A DNA stretch of 64,000 bases, from positions 124,001-188,000 of the forward strand of contig NZ_AUMF01000013.1 in NCBI RefSeq assembly GCF_000430545.1, in the 5' to 3' direction. Of the stretch, positions 8,625-16,953 are shown in pieces; positions within the stretch are counted from its first letter, which is position 1, and each line of letters opens with the position of its first letter. The notes beneath the pieces were generated by a model. The model searched no databases. It was not told the origin of the DNA and worked only from the letters and a program-made list of their open reading frames with translations. Position numbers and translations under genes: made by a program. Origin of the DNA: Tenacibaculum ovolyticum DSM 18103. GTDB taxonomy: Bacteria > Bacteroidota > Bacteroidia > Flavobacteriales > Flavobacteriaceae.

Positions 8625-9763
8625 TTCAATCAGCAAAAAGATTAGATACCGTACAAGAATACTACTTCTCTAAAAAACTAAGGGAGGTTAGAGAACTAGC
8701 AGCCGTAGGAAAACCAATAATAAACATGGGTATTGGAAGCCCTGACCTACAACCTCCAACAAAAGTAATTACAGCAATTCAGCAAAGTTTTAATGATGCT
8801 GTAGCTCACAAATATCAAAGTTATCAAGGATTACCAGAATTAAGAAATGCTATTGCCGAATTTTATAAACAAAAATTTAATGTTACAGCAAATCCTACTA
8901 ACGAAATACTTCCTTTAATGGGAAGTAAAGAAGGTATTATGCATATTTCTATGGCCTTTTTAAACGAAGGAGATCAAGTTTTAATTCCTAACCCAGGGTA
9001 CCCAACCTATACTTCTGTTACAAAATTAGTTGGTGCTGAACCTTTATTTTATGAATTAGAAGAAGCTAATGATTGGCAACCAAATATTAAAGCTTTAGAA
9101 ACATTAGATTTAACTAAAGTAAAAATAATGTGGGTAAATTACCCACACATGCCAACAGGCACCAATGCTTTAAAAGAAACATTCGAAAAACTAATAGCTT
9201 TTGGTAAAAAACATCAAATACTAATTATAAATGACAATCCATATAGCTTTATTTTAAACAACAATCCGTTGAGTATTTTACAAGTTGATGGAGCCAAAGA
9301 TGTTGCTTTAGAATTAAATTCAATGAGTAAAACCTTTAACATGGCAGGATGGCGTGTTGGAATGGTTTTAGGTAGCAGTACTTACATTAATGAAATTTTA
9401 AAAGTAAAAAGCAATATGGATTCTGGAATGTTTTACGGAATTCAGAAAGGAGCAATTGAAGCGTTACAGTTATCTGATGATTGGTTTAATCAACAAAATA
9501 AAATATACGAAGAAAGAAGGTCTTTAGTATTTAAGCTAGCTGATAAATTAAATTGTACATACAATCAAAATTCTACAGGACTATTCGTTTGGGCAAAAAT
9601 TCCAACAGGAAAAACAGCTGAAGAAGTTACAGATACTATTTTATACGACAAAGATATTTTTATTACACCAGGAACCGTTTTTGGTAGTCAAGGTGAGGGA
9701 TATATTCGATTTTCATTATGTATCTCAAAAGAAGTAATTAATAATGCTATCAACAGATTTTAG
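8621..9763 (+). CDS. Class I/II PLP-dependent aminotransferase (aromatic operon)
   Basis: This 380-residue fold-type I aminotransferase has its PLP lysine at K237 in SMSKTFNMAGWRVG. Other family marks are the GSPDL and NPGYPTY segments and the SLCISKE C-terminus. It lies between prephenate dehydratase and prephenate dehydrogenase and overlaps the former by four bases. The likely reaction is therefore transamination of phenylpyruvate and 4-hydroxyphenylpyruvate to Phe and Tyr. The substrate is inferred from context; an aspartate or LL-DAP-type aminotransferase activity cannot be excluded from sequence. Prephenate dehydrogenase starts immediately after its stop codon. Confidence 0.9.
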   Translation: MIQSAKRLDTVQEYYFSKKLREVRELAAVGKPIINMGIGSPDLQPPTKVITAIQQSFNDAVAHKYQSYQGLPELRNAIAEFYKQKFNVTANPTNEILPLMGSKEGIMHISMAFLNEGDQVLIPNPGYPTYTSVTKLVGAEPLFYELEEANDWQPNIKALETLDLTKVKIMWVNYPHMPTGTNALKETFEKLIAFGKKHQILIINDNPYSFILNNNPLSILQVDGAKDVALELNSMSKTFNMAGWRVGMVLGSSTYINEILKVKSNMDSGMFYGIQKGAIEALQLSDDWFNQQNKIYEERRSLVFKLADKLNCTYNQNSTGLFVWAKIPTGKTAEEVTDTILYDKDIFITPGTVFGSQGEGYIRFSLCISKEVINNAINRF

Positions 9764-10612
9764 ATGAACGTATTTGTAATAGGAATCGGATTGATTGGAG
9801 GTAGTATGGTTTTAGATATTAAACAAAAATATTCTGAAGCCGTTATTTATGGAATTGACAACAATAAAGATCATTTAGAAAAAGCAATTGAATTAGGTGT
9901 TATTGATATAAAAGCTACACTTGAAGATTTAGATAAAGCAGAAATTGTTATTGTTTCAATTCCTGTTGATGTTCAATTAAAAGTTATACCAAAAGTACTT
10001 GATTTAGTTTCTGATGAAACATTAGTTTTCGACGTAGGATCTACTAAAGAAGATATTTGTAAAATTTTAGAAAATCACCCAAAACGAAGAAATTATTTAG
10101 CAGCACATCCAATTGCAGGAACTGAATTTTCTGGACCAACTGCTGCACATAATAACCTATTTCATAAAAAGACAAATATTATTTGTGAAGTAGAAAAAAC
10201 AGCTTTTAAACTACAAGAAAAAGCATTAGATATTTTTGCGAAATTAGGAATGCGTATTCGTTATATGGATGCAAAATCGCATGATAAACATATAGCCTAC
10301 GTATCACACTTATCACATATTAGTGCTTTTATGCTTGGTAAAACAGTTATTGAAAAGGAAAAAAACGAGCGTGATATTTTTGACATGGCTGGTAGTGGAT
10401 TTGCCTCTACAGTACGTTTAGCAAAAAGCTCGCCAGCAATGTGGGCTCCTATTTTCGAACAAAACAAAACCAATGTAATTGAAACATTAAACGAATACAT
10501 ACATAATCTTCAGCAATTTAAAGAACTGATGATACAGAATGATTTTACTAAAATTCATAACGAAATGGAAAGTACAAATCACATTAAACAAATATTAAAC
10601 GGCATAAAATAA
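9764..10612 (+). CDS. tyrA: Prephenate dehydrogenase
   Basis: This 282-residue protein oxidatively decarboxylates prephenate to 4-hydroxyphenylpyruvate for Tyr synthesis. The Rossmann NAD(P) motif GIGLIGGS is at residues 7-14, and the catalytic segment HPIAGTEFSGP follows about 110 residues later. The SHLSHISAFML and DMAGSGFASTVRLAKSSP segments are typical of the C-terminal dimerisation domain. There is no ACT domain, so feedback control is probably exerted elsewhere in the pathway. It begins directly after the aminotransferase stop codon and is 20 bases upstream of the DAHP synthase gene. Confidence 0.95.
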   Translation: MNVFVIGIGLIGGSMVLDIKQKYSEAVIYGIDNNKDHLEKAIELGVIDIKATLEDLDKAEIVIVSIPVDVQLKVIPKVLDLVSDETLVFDVGSTKEDICKILENHPKRRNYLAAHPIAGTEFSGPTAAHNNLFHKKTNIICEVEKTAFKLQEKALDIFAKLGMRIRYMDAKSHDKHIAYVSHLSHISAFMLGKTVIEKEKNERDIFDMAGSGFASTVRLAKSSPAMWAPIFEQNKTNVIETLNEYIHNLQQFKELMIQNDFTKIHNEMESTNHIKQILNGIK

Positions 10613-10632
10613 AAGCCACAATAAGTAGACAA

Positions 10633-11715
10633 ATGGAAAATACAAAAGAATTAAAAACATGGTTGGATGATATGAAGCTTGCTCATCCACTAGTAATAGC
10701 AGGGCCTTGTAGTGCAGAAACCGAAGAGCAGGTTTTAAAAATTGCACACGAGTTGAAAGATTCTGATGTAAATTATTTCCGTGCAGGAATTTGGAAACCA
10801 AGAACACGTCCAGGAAATTTTGAAGGTGTAGGTGCTTTAGGTTTAAAGTGGTTGCAAAAAGTAAAAGCAGAAACAGGAATGAAAACTTGTACTGAAGTTG
10901 CAAATGCTGCACACGTAAAATTAGCTTTAGAGCATGATGTTGATTTATTATGGATCGGAGCACGCTCTACGGTATCACCTTTTATCATGCAAGAAATTGC
11001 AGACGCTTTACAAGGAACAGATAAAATTGTACTGGTAAAGAATCCTGTAAATCCAGATTTAGCATTGTGGTTAGGTGGTATTGAAAGATTATACACTGCC
11101 GGGATTAAAAATCTAGGTGCAATTCATAGAGGTTTTTCTACATATGAAAAATCTAAATACAGAAATATTCCTGAATGGCAATTAGCTATTGAATTTCAAA
11201 ATAGATTTCCAGATTTACCATTAATTTGTGACCCTTCTCATATTACAGGTAATAGAGAAATGATTTTTGATGTTTCTCAAACTGCTTTAGACTTAAATTT
11301 TGATGGTCTAATGATCGAAACTCATTTCGATCCTGACAACGCATGGTCTGATGCTGCACAACAAGTAACTCCTGATTCTTTAAAACAAATCATGGAAGAC
11401 TTAAAAATAAGAAAAGAAACAGAAACAGATTCTACTTACAGAGAGTCTTTAGATAATTTAAGAGCTCAAATAAACGTTGTTGATGGTCAACTAATAGAAA
11501 TGTTAGGAAAAAGAATGACCGTTGCTGATAAAATTGGACAACTTAAAAAAGAGAAAAACGTTGCTGTTTTACAATCTAGACGTTGGAATGAAATTCTTGG
11601 CAATATGATTTTAGAAGGTGAAAGTAAAGGATTAAGTGAAGAATTTGTTTTAAAAATGTTTAAAGCAATTCACCAAGAATCTATAAACCACCAAGAAAAA
11701 ATAATAAAAGGATAA
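10633..11715 (+). CDS. Bifunctional 3-deoxy-7-phosphoheptulonate synthase / chorismate mutase
   Basis: This 360-residue fusion joins the first step of the shikimate pathway to the chorismate branch point. Residues 1-265 are a KDPG-type (type I-beta) DAHP synthase with AGPCS (23-27), KPRTRPGNFEG, DPSH (200-203) and likely metal ligands Cys26, His203, Glu229 and Asp240. Residues 272-360 are an AroQ-type chorismate mutase (LRAQINVVDGQLIEMLGKR). In the related Porphyromonas gingivalis fusion, the mutase domain mediates inhibition of the synthase by prephenate, and the same is likely here. It is the last gene of the attenuated operon, ended by the hairpin at 11749-11774. Confidence 0.95.
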   Translation: MENTKELKTWLDDMKLAHPLVIAGPCSAETEEQVLKIAHELKDSDVNYFRAGIWKPRTRPGNFEGVGALGLKWLQKVKAETGMKTCTEVANAAHVKLALEHDVDLLWIGARSTVSPFIMQEIADALQGTDKIVLVKNPVNPDLALWLGGIERLYTAGIKNLGAIHRGFSTYEKSKYRNIPEWQLAIEFQNRFPDLPLICDPSHITGNREMIFDVSQTALDLNFDGLMIETHFDPDNAWSDAAQQVTPDSLKQIMEDLKIRKETETDSTYRESLDNLRAQINVVDGQLIEMLGKRMTVADKIGQLKKEKNVAVLQSRRWNEILGNMILEGESKGLSEEFVLKMFKAIHQESINHQEKIIKG

Positions 11716-11748
11716 TAAAATAACATTTTTTATTATACAATAATGAAG

Positions 11749-11774
11749 AAGGTTGCTTTTACGCAACCTTTTTT
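11749..11774 (+). terminator. Terminator of the aromatic operon
   Basis: AAGGTTGC (11749-11756) pairs with GCAACCTT (11763-11770) around a six-base loop, followed by a T run. Confidence 0.8.
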
Positions 11775-11819
11775 ATTTATTAATTTTTTGTACTTTCATA
11801 CAACCAAACTTATACTAAA

Positions 11820-12575
11820 ATGCCTCCAATAAACACTATTGATGACGTAATTGAAACTTTACATAAAATTATTAAAGACACTCTTAAAAACAAAAGTACT
11901 TTAGGCTATTTTGCAACTCTTTATCTTAAAGTTACTCAAAAAGTTAAAGACGGAATTTCAAATAATTTCTTTGAGGATAATGTAAGAATGGAAAAGTTAG
12001 ATGTAATTTTTGCTAAAAGATACATTAAAGCATACTATGATTATCAGAATAACCAACCAATAAGCGAATCATGGAACAAAGCATTTAGTATTTCTACTGA
12101 ATACTGGCCAACTGTTTTGCAACATTTACTTGTAGGTATGAATGCACATATAAACTTAGATTTAGGCATTGCCGCTGCTCAAGTTTCGGAAGGAAAACCT
12201 ATAGAAAATCTTAAAAATGACTTCAATAAAATAAACGTGATTCTTTCTTCATTAGTAGGTGAAATTGAACAAGATTTAAGTACTATCTGGCCTTTTTTAA
12301 AAAAAATATTAAAATTCACTCATAAAATAGATACTTTTTTAATTGATTTCAGCATGAAATTAGCAAGAGATGGTGCTTGGAATTTTGCTGTGAAATTGGC
12401 TTCTAAAACAGAAAACGACAAATTACAATTAATCAAAGAAAGAGATCAAAAAGTAGCACAGAAAGCTACAATTATAAATAACCCGGGTTTAATTCCTGAA
12501 ATTATATTTATGATAGTTAGAGTTGGAGAAAGAGGCTCTATTCCTGATAAAATAACTGACTTAGCTCAAAAATAA
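11820..12575 (+). CDS. DUF5995 family protein
   Basis: This 251-residue protein has no signal peptide. The central segment with MNAHINLDLGIA is what I recognise as the core of the DUF5995 family, an uncharacterised, mostly helical family seen in Bacteroidota and Actinobacteria. Conserved His and Asp residues in the NAHINLDL stretch and the early helical part could bind a metal, but this is only a guess. It has its own unit after the aromatic operon terminator and 39 bases before rsgA. No function is known. Confidence 0.7.
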   Translation: MPPINTIDDVIETLHKIIKDTLKNKSTLGYFATLYLKVTQKVKDGISNNFFEDNVRMEKLDVIFAKRYIKAYYDYQNNQPISESWNKAFSISTEYWPTVLQHLLVGMNAHINLDLGIAAAQVSEGKPIENLKNDFNKINVILSSLVGEIEQDLSTIWPFLKKILKFTHKIDTFLIDFSMKLARDGAWNFAVKLASKTENDKLQLIKERDQKVAQKATIINNPGLIPEIIFMIVRVGERGSIPDKITDLAQK

Positions 12576-12601
12576 TTTTATTTACATTCATTTTTTATTC
12601 T

Positions 12602-12609
12602 CATCTTTG
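12602..12609 (+). promoter_or_regulatory. Candidate rsgA -7 box, start-proximal
   Basis: CATCTTTG differs from TAnnTTTG at one position and lies five bases before the rsgA ATG, so transcription would begin at or very near the start codon. Confidence 0.35.
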
Positions 12610-12614
12610 TAGCC

Positions 12615-13580
12615 ATGACAGGAACGGTATATAAATCTACAGGAAGTTGGTATTTAGTAAAGCACGAACAGGTTTTATACAAATGCCGTATTAAAGGAAA
12701 ATTTAGATTAAAAGGTATTAAAAGTACCAACCCTATTGCTGTTGGTGACAAAGTTGATTTTGATCTAGAAACCAAAAACAATGAAGAAACTGGTGTAATT
12801 ACCAATATTCATGAAAGAGACAATTTTATAGTTCGTAAATCTGTTAACTTATCTAAACAGACACATATTATTGCTTCTAATATCGATCAGGTTTTTTTAT
12901 TAATTACGATTAACAACCCTCCTACTTTCACCACTTTTATAGATCGTTTTTTAGTTTCTACAAGAGCATATAGAATCGATACTATTTTAGTATTTAACAA
13001 AATAGATTCTTACGAAATAGAAGAGCGTGGTGAAATTTTATACTTAAAAGACATCTATGAAACTATAGGTTATAGATGTATAGAAGTTTCAGCAAAAGAA
13101 AACACCAATGTTGATCATATTAAAAAAATGATGGTAGGAAAAACATCAATGTTTGTAGGACATTCTGGAGTTGGAAAAACCACCCTAGTTAATGCTATTG
13201 ATGCTAATTTAAACCTAAAAACAAAAGAAATTTCGGATCAACATAATCAAGGAAAACATACTACTACATTTGCAGAAATGTTCGATTTAAATCTCGAAAA
13301 CTCAAATGACGCAAAAATTATTGACACCCCTGGTATTAAAGGTTTTGGGGTTGTTGATATTGAAAAAGAAGAGTTAGGTGATTACTTTCCAGAATTTTTT
13401 GCTCTAAAACAAGATTGTAAGTTTAATAACTGTATTCATGTTAACGAACCTAAATGTGCTGTAAAAGATGCTTTAGAAGAAGACACGATTTCATGGTCTC
13501 GTTATAAAAGTTATTTACAAATTTTAGAGGGTGAAGAAGAACATTACCGAACTGATATTTGGGAAAAAGATCAAGAATAA
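12615..13580 (+). CDS. rsgA: Ribosome small-subunit-dependent GTPase A
   Basis: This 321-residue protein is a circularly permuted GTPase that checks late 30S subunit maturation. An N-terminal OB fold is followed by the permuted motif order: G4 NKID (128-131), G5 SAK, G1 GHSGVGKT (182-189) and G3 DTPG (237-240). The C-terminal zinc knuckle C268-x4-C273-x-H275-x5-C281 is intact, unlike the zinc sites of AccD and DnaG in this window. The stop codon is followed directly by the ATG of dtd, so the two are co-transcribed. Confidence 0.96.
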   Translation: MTGTVYKSTGSWYLVKHEQVLYKCRIKGKFRLKGIKSTNPIAVGDKVDFDLETKNNEETGVITNIHERDNFIVRKSVNLSKQTHIIASNIDQVFLLITINNPPTFTTFIDRFLVSTRAYRIDTILVFNKIDSYEIEERGEILYLKDIYETIGYRCIEVSAKENTNVDHIKKMMVGKTSMFVGHSGVGKTTLVNAIDANLNLKTKEISDQHNQGKHTTTFAEMFDLNLENSNDAKIIDTPGIKGFGVVDIEKEELGDYFPEFFALKQDCKFNNCIHVNEPKCAVKDALEEDTISWSRYKSYLQILEGEEEHYRTDIWEKDQE

Positions 13581-14033
13581 ATGAAAGCGGTTATTCAAAG
13601 AGTATCTAAAGCAAGCGTAACTATTAATAACGAAAAAGTTGCTAATATTAAAAATGGATTGCTAATTCTTCTTGGAATTGTAAATGAAGATACGCAAGAA
13701 GATATTAATTGGCTATCGAAGAAAATTACAAACCTTCGTATATTTAATGATGAAAACGGAATAATGAATACCTCATTACTTCAATCTGATGGAGAAGTAA
13801 TTATTGTAAGTCAATTTACACTACAGGCCTCAACAAAAAAAGGTAATAGGCCAAGTTATATTAAGGCTGCAAAGCCTGATATTTCAATTCCTTTATATGA
13901 ACAATTTGTTAGTCAATTTGAAATAAACTTAGGTAAAAAGGTGCAAACTGGTGAGTTTGGAGCAGACATGAAAGTTGAACTTATAAACGATGGACCTGTA
14001 ACCATTATTATTGATACTAAAGATAAGGTTTAA
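13581..14033 (+). CDS. dtd: D-aminoacyl-tRNA deacylase
   Basis: This 150-residue protein removes D-amino acids (and glycine from tRNA-Ala) mischarged onto tRNA. The catalytic SQFTLQAS motif is at residues 77-84, and the Gly-cisPro element (Gly138-Pro139 in NDGPVTI) lies at the C-terminus. Length and N-terminus (MKAVIQRVSKASV) match the family closely. It starts immediately after rsgA, and the tatD-like gene follows 10 bases after its stop. Confidence 0.97.
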   Translation: MKAVIQRVSKASVTINNEKVANIKNGLLILLGIVNEDTQEDINWLSKKITNLRIFNDENGIMNTSLLQSDGEVIIVSQFTLQASTKKGNRPSYIKAAKPDISIPLYEQFVSQFEINLGKKVQTGEFGADMKVELINDGPVTIIIDTKDKV

Positions 14034-14043
14034 AACTTTATTT

Positions 14044-14688
14044 ATGAAATTTATTGATATACACACCCATAATAATACGAATAGCAATTCAGTTTTATCT
14101 ATTATAAACTCCTACCCTACTTCAATAAATTTTGACTTTCCTTTCTCTATAGGAATTCATCCATGGTACATAAACAAAGAAACAATTGGTGATGAACTTA
14201 CTTTTTTAAAAGAAAAATTATTACAGAAAGAATGTTATGCAATTGGAGAATGTGGTTTAGATAAACTGTCTGAGGTAGATTACACTATTCAATTAGCCGT
14301 TTTTAAAGAACACATTAAATTATCTGAAACATATAAAAAACCTTTAATAATACATTGTGTAAAGTCTTTTCAAGAAATAATACACTTAAAGAAAAAACTA
14401 AAGCCTACTCAAAAATGGATAATTCATGGATTTAATAAAAATGAACAGGTTGCAACTTCTTTAATAAAAAACGGATGCTTTTTATCATTCGGAAAATCAT
14501 TAATGACTTCAATTAAGTTACAAAAAACGTTTTCTAATATTTCTTTAGATAAACTATTTATAGAAACAGATGATGCTAAAATTGATATCGCTACTATTTA
14601 TCAAAAAGCGGCTACTTTAAAAGACATAACTGTTGAAGAGTTAAAAAAAAATATACATCAAAATTTAAATAAGATACTTATAACATGA
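14044..14688 (+). CDS. TatD family metal-dependent hydrolase
   Basis: The protein has 214 residues from the ATG at 14044. An in-frame TTG at 14011 would overlap dtd and adds residues before the conserved metal-binding start, so it is rejected. TatD marks are the HxH near the N-terminus (DIHTHN), the GECGLDK segment with the bridging glutamate, the His residues in IHCVKSF and IHGFNKN, and the ETDDAKID segment with the catalytic Asp. The family are TIM-barrel nucleases. At 214 residues it is shorter than E. coli TatD, as is common in this lineage. Four-base overlap with the next gene. Confidence 0.88.
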   Translation: MKFIDIHTHNNTNSNSVLSIINSYPTSINFDFPFSIGIHPWYINKETIGDELTFLKEKLLQKECYAIGECGLDKLSEVDYTIQLAVFKEHIKLSETYKKPLIIHCVKSFQEIIHLKKKLKPTQKWIIHGFNKNEQVATSLIKNGCFLSFGKSLMTSIKLQKTFSNISLDKLFIETDDAKIDIATIYQKAATLKDITVEELKKNIHQNLNKILIT

Positions 14689-15401
14689 GTTGGTTAGAGA
14701 GAACAGAATTATTAGTTAAAAAAGAAGGTATTGAAAAACTTCAGAAAGCTAACATTTTAATTGTTGGTTTAGGTGGAGTTGGTTCTTTTGCAGCTGAATT
14801 TATAGCAAGAGCTGGAGTTGGAAATATGACTATTGTTGATGGTGATGCTTTTGATGAAACAAATAAAAATCGCCAGTTACCTGCATTAAATAGTACTTTA
14901 GGGAAATCAAAAACATCAGTAATTTCTGATAGAATTAAAGATATAAATCCGAATATTTCGTTAAAAGTACTTGAAGAGTTTTTATCTCCCGAAAGAGCAT
15001 TCGAGCTCGTAAGCAAAGAGTATGACTATGTATTAGACTGCATCGATAGTATAACCCCAAAAGTTAATTTAATTGTAGCAGCCAAAAGAAAAAAAGTTAA
15101 ATTAATTAGTGCTATGGGAGCTGGTGGTAAATTAGATGCAAGTAAAGTTGTTGTTAAGGACATTAGCAAAACTAAAAACTGTAAAATGGCTCGTGCTCTT
15201 AAAAAAAGATTAAAAGAACGAAAAGTTAATAAAGGAATAACTGCTGTTTATTCAGAAGAAGTTCAAATTCCAGAAAGTTTACAACTCACAGACGGGAGCA
15301 ACTTTAAAAAATCTTTTTATGGAACCATTAGCTATATGCCTGCTGCTTTTGGCTTACAAGCAAGTTCTTTTGTTATTAATAAAATTTTAACAAGAGAATA
15401 A
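14685..15401 (+). CDS. tcdA: tRNA threonylcarbamoyladenosine dehydratase
   Basis: This 238-residue E1-like protein of the ThiF/MoeB superfamily has the ATP-binding GLGGVGS (28-34), the DGDAFDETNKNRQ adenylation segment and the LDCIDS motif. The layout and MSWLERTELL start match TcdA (CsdL), which cyclises the threonylcarbamoyl group of tRNA t6A37 to ct6A. There is no rhodanese or MoaD-like partner next to it, which argues against thiamine or molybdopterin roles. It overlaps the TatD gene by four bases (ATGA) and ends the rsgA-dtd-tatD-tcdA run. Confidence 0.88.
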   Translation: MSWLERTELLVKKEGIEKLQKANILIVGLGGVGSFAAEFIARAGVGNMTIVDGDAFDETNKNRQLPALNSTLGKSKTSVISDRIKDINPNISLKVLEEFLSPERAFELVSKEYDYVLDCIDSITPKVNLIVAAKRKKVKLISAMGAGGKLDASKVVVKDISKTKNCKMARALKKRLKERKVNKGITAVYSEEVQIPESLQLTDGSNFKKSFYGTISYMPAAFGLQASSFVINKILTRE

Positions 15402-15425
15402 TCTCCAAGGAAAATATATTTTATA

Positions 15426-15433
15426 TATATTTG
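15426..15433 (+). promoter_or_regulatory. -7 box of the yceI promoter
   Basis: TATATTTG matches TAnnTTTG and lies 37 bases before the yceI ATG. The upstream TTG is not found at the usual spacing. Confidence 0.5.
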
Positions 15434-15470
15434 TTCTAAATAAAAAATCAACCATTAAAAACAAATCATA

Positions 15471-16115
15471 ATGAAAAAATCAATTTTGGCTATTGCTCTT
15501 ATTGCAATTACCGTTGTTTCTTGTAAAACAGAAAAAAATAAAGTAACAGCTAGCGAAGAAGTTAAAGATATTAAAAAAGTAGAAAATGTAATTAATTCTT
15601 ACAAAGCAAACGTTGCTGAATCTACAGTTACTTGGAAAGGTAATAAACCAACAGGTTCTCATAATGGTGTTGTTAGTGTAGCAAATGGAGTATTTGATAT
15701 TGAGAACGGTGTTCTTAAATCAGGTGAATTTGTAATTGATATGAAAACAATTTCATGTACTGATTTAGAAGCTGGTAAAGGAAAGGAAGATTTAGAAGGT
15801 CATTTAAAAGCAGAAGACTTTTTTGATGTTGAGAAATTCCCTACTGCTAAATTTGCAATAGCTAGTTCTGAAACAAAAGAAGGTAAGTTACATGTAACTG
15901 GAAACTTAACTCTTAGAGGAACAACTAAAAGTATTACGATACCTGCTACAGTAACCGAAAACGAAGGTGTTGCTACTTTTAAAAGTGATGTTTTTAGTAT
16001 TGATAGAACTGATTTTGGTGTTACTTATAAATCTAAGAAAATTGATGCTGCTTTAAAAGATAAATTCATTAACGATTTAATGGAAATTTCTTTTGAGATT
16101 AAAGCTAAAAAATAA
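15471..16115 (+). CDS. YceI family lipoprotein
   Basis: This 214-residue protein has a lipoprotein signal with lipobox VVSC (Cys18). Residues 45-212 form a YceI-like lipocalin-type barrel: repeated beta segments, the ESTVTWKGNKPTGSHNG start, DLEGHLKAEDFFDVEKFPTAKF and LTLRGTTKSITIP are all typical. Family members bind isoprenoid-type lipids in the periplasm. The ligand here is unknown. It is a single-gene unit with a -7 box upstream and a bidirectional terminator shared with lipB. Confidence 0.92.
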   Translation: MKKSILAIALIAITVVSCKTEKNKVTASEEVKDIKKVENVINSYKANVAESTVTWKGNKPTGSHNGVVSVANGVFDIENGVLKSGEFVIDMKTISCTDLEAGKGKEDLEGHLKAEDFFDVEKFPTAKFAIASSETKEGKLHVTGNLTLRGTTKSITIPATVTENEGVATFKSDVFSIDRTDFGVTYKSKKIDAALKDKFINDLMEISFEIKAKK

Positions 16116-16133
16116 GTTTGTCTTTTTTAAGAT

Positions 16134-16166
16134 AAAAAAAGGGTTGACATTGTCAACCCTTTTTTT
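16134..16166. terminator. Bidirectional terminator between yceI and lipB
   Basis: GGGTTGAC (16141-16148) pairs with GTCAACCC (16152-16159) around ATT, flanked by A7 and T7, so it works for both converging genes. Confidence 0.85.
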
Positions 16167-16869
16167 ATGCTTTAATAAATTCTTCAACCTCAAAAAGTTC
16201 TTTAAAGTGTTTTAATATTTTTTCTTTTACTTCTTCTTCATTTATTTTTCTTCCTAGCTCTGCTTCCATTGATGTTACAGCTTTACCTCTAATTCCGCAA
16301 GGAATAATATTATCAAAATAACCTAAATTTACATTTACATTTAAGGCAAAACCATGCATAGTAACCCATCTACTAGCACGAATTCCCATGGCACATATTT
16401 TTCTAGCAAATGGAGAACCTGCACCTAACCAAACCCCTGTTTCACCATCACTTCGCTCTCCTTTTAATCCGTACTCAGCAATTGTTAATATAATTGATTC
16501 TTCCAATAACCGTAAATACTTATGTATATCAGTAAAAAAATTTTCTAAATCTATTATAGGGTAACCAACTATTTGTCCAGGTCCATGATACGTAATATCT
16601 CCTCCTCTATTTATTTTATAAAAAGTTGCGTTCTTTTCTTTTAATTTCTCTTCATTCAATAATAAATTACTGATATCACCTGATTTACCTAATGTATATA
16701 CATGAGGATGCTCAACAAATAAAAAATGATTAGGAGTTATAATTTCTTTATTGCTATTTCTCTTCTCTCTCTTTAAAATAACTACCTTATCTAATAACCG
16801 AGTTTGATAATCCCATGTTTCTTTATAATCTTTTTTCCCTAAATCACTGACTGTTATTTTTTTATTCAT
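16165..16869 (-). CDS. lipB: Octanoyl-[acyl-carrier-protein]-protein N-octanoyltransferase
   Basis: The protein has 234 residues from the ATG at 16869; an upstream in-frame TTG at 16887 is less likely. LipB transfers octanoyl from acyl carrier protein to lipoyl domains. Motifs are RGGDITYHGPGQIVGYPI, the MHGFALNV segment, the acyl-thioester Cys in IPCGI and the conserved Lys in GKAVTS. Its C-terminal residues reach the shared terminator with yceI. It is transcribed divergently from the large secreted protease gene. Confidence 0.95.
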   Translation of the reverse strand: MNKKITVSDLGKKDYKETWDYQTRLLDKVVILKREKRNSNKEIITPNHFLFVEHPHVYTLGKSGDISNLLLNEEKLKEKNATFYKINRGGDITYHGPGQIVGYPIIDLENFFTDIHKYLRLLEESIILTIAEYGLKGERSDGETGVWLGAGSPFARKICAMGIRASRWVTMHGFALNVNVNLGYFDNIIPCGIRGKAVTSMEAELGRKINEEEVKEKILKHFKELFEVEEFIKA

Positions 16870-16894
16870 AAATTTGCATTCTAACAATATCCCC

Positions 16895-16902
16895 CAAAGG
16901 TA
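16895..16902 (-). promoter_or_regulatory. -7 box of the lipB promoter
   Basis: On the minus strand TACCTTTG matches TAnnTTTG and lies 25 bases before the chosen lipB ATG, which also supports that start over the TTG. Confidence 0.5.
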
Positions 16903-16953
16903 GGGAAAATTAGCCTTAAACTGTTATATTTTACACCTATTAACTAGACACTT

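Noticed and set aside
10595..10963. 122-codon minus-strand open frame across the tyrA/DAHP synthase junction
   Set aside because: Leu/Phe-rich composition is the shadow of the coding strand; it overlaps two well-supported genes.
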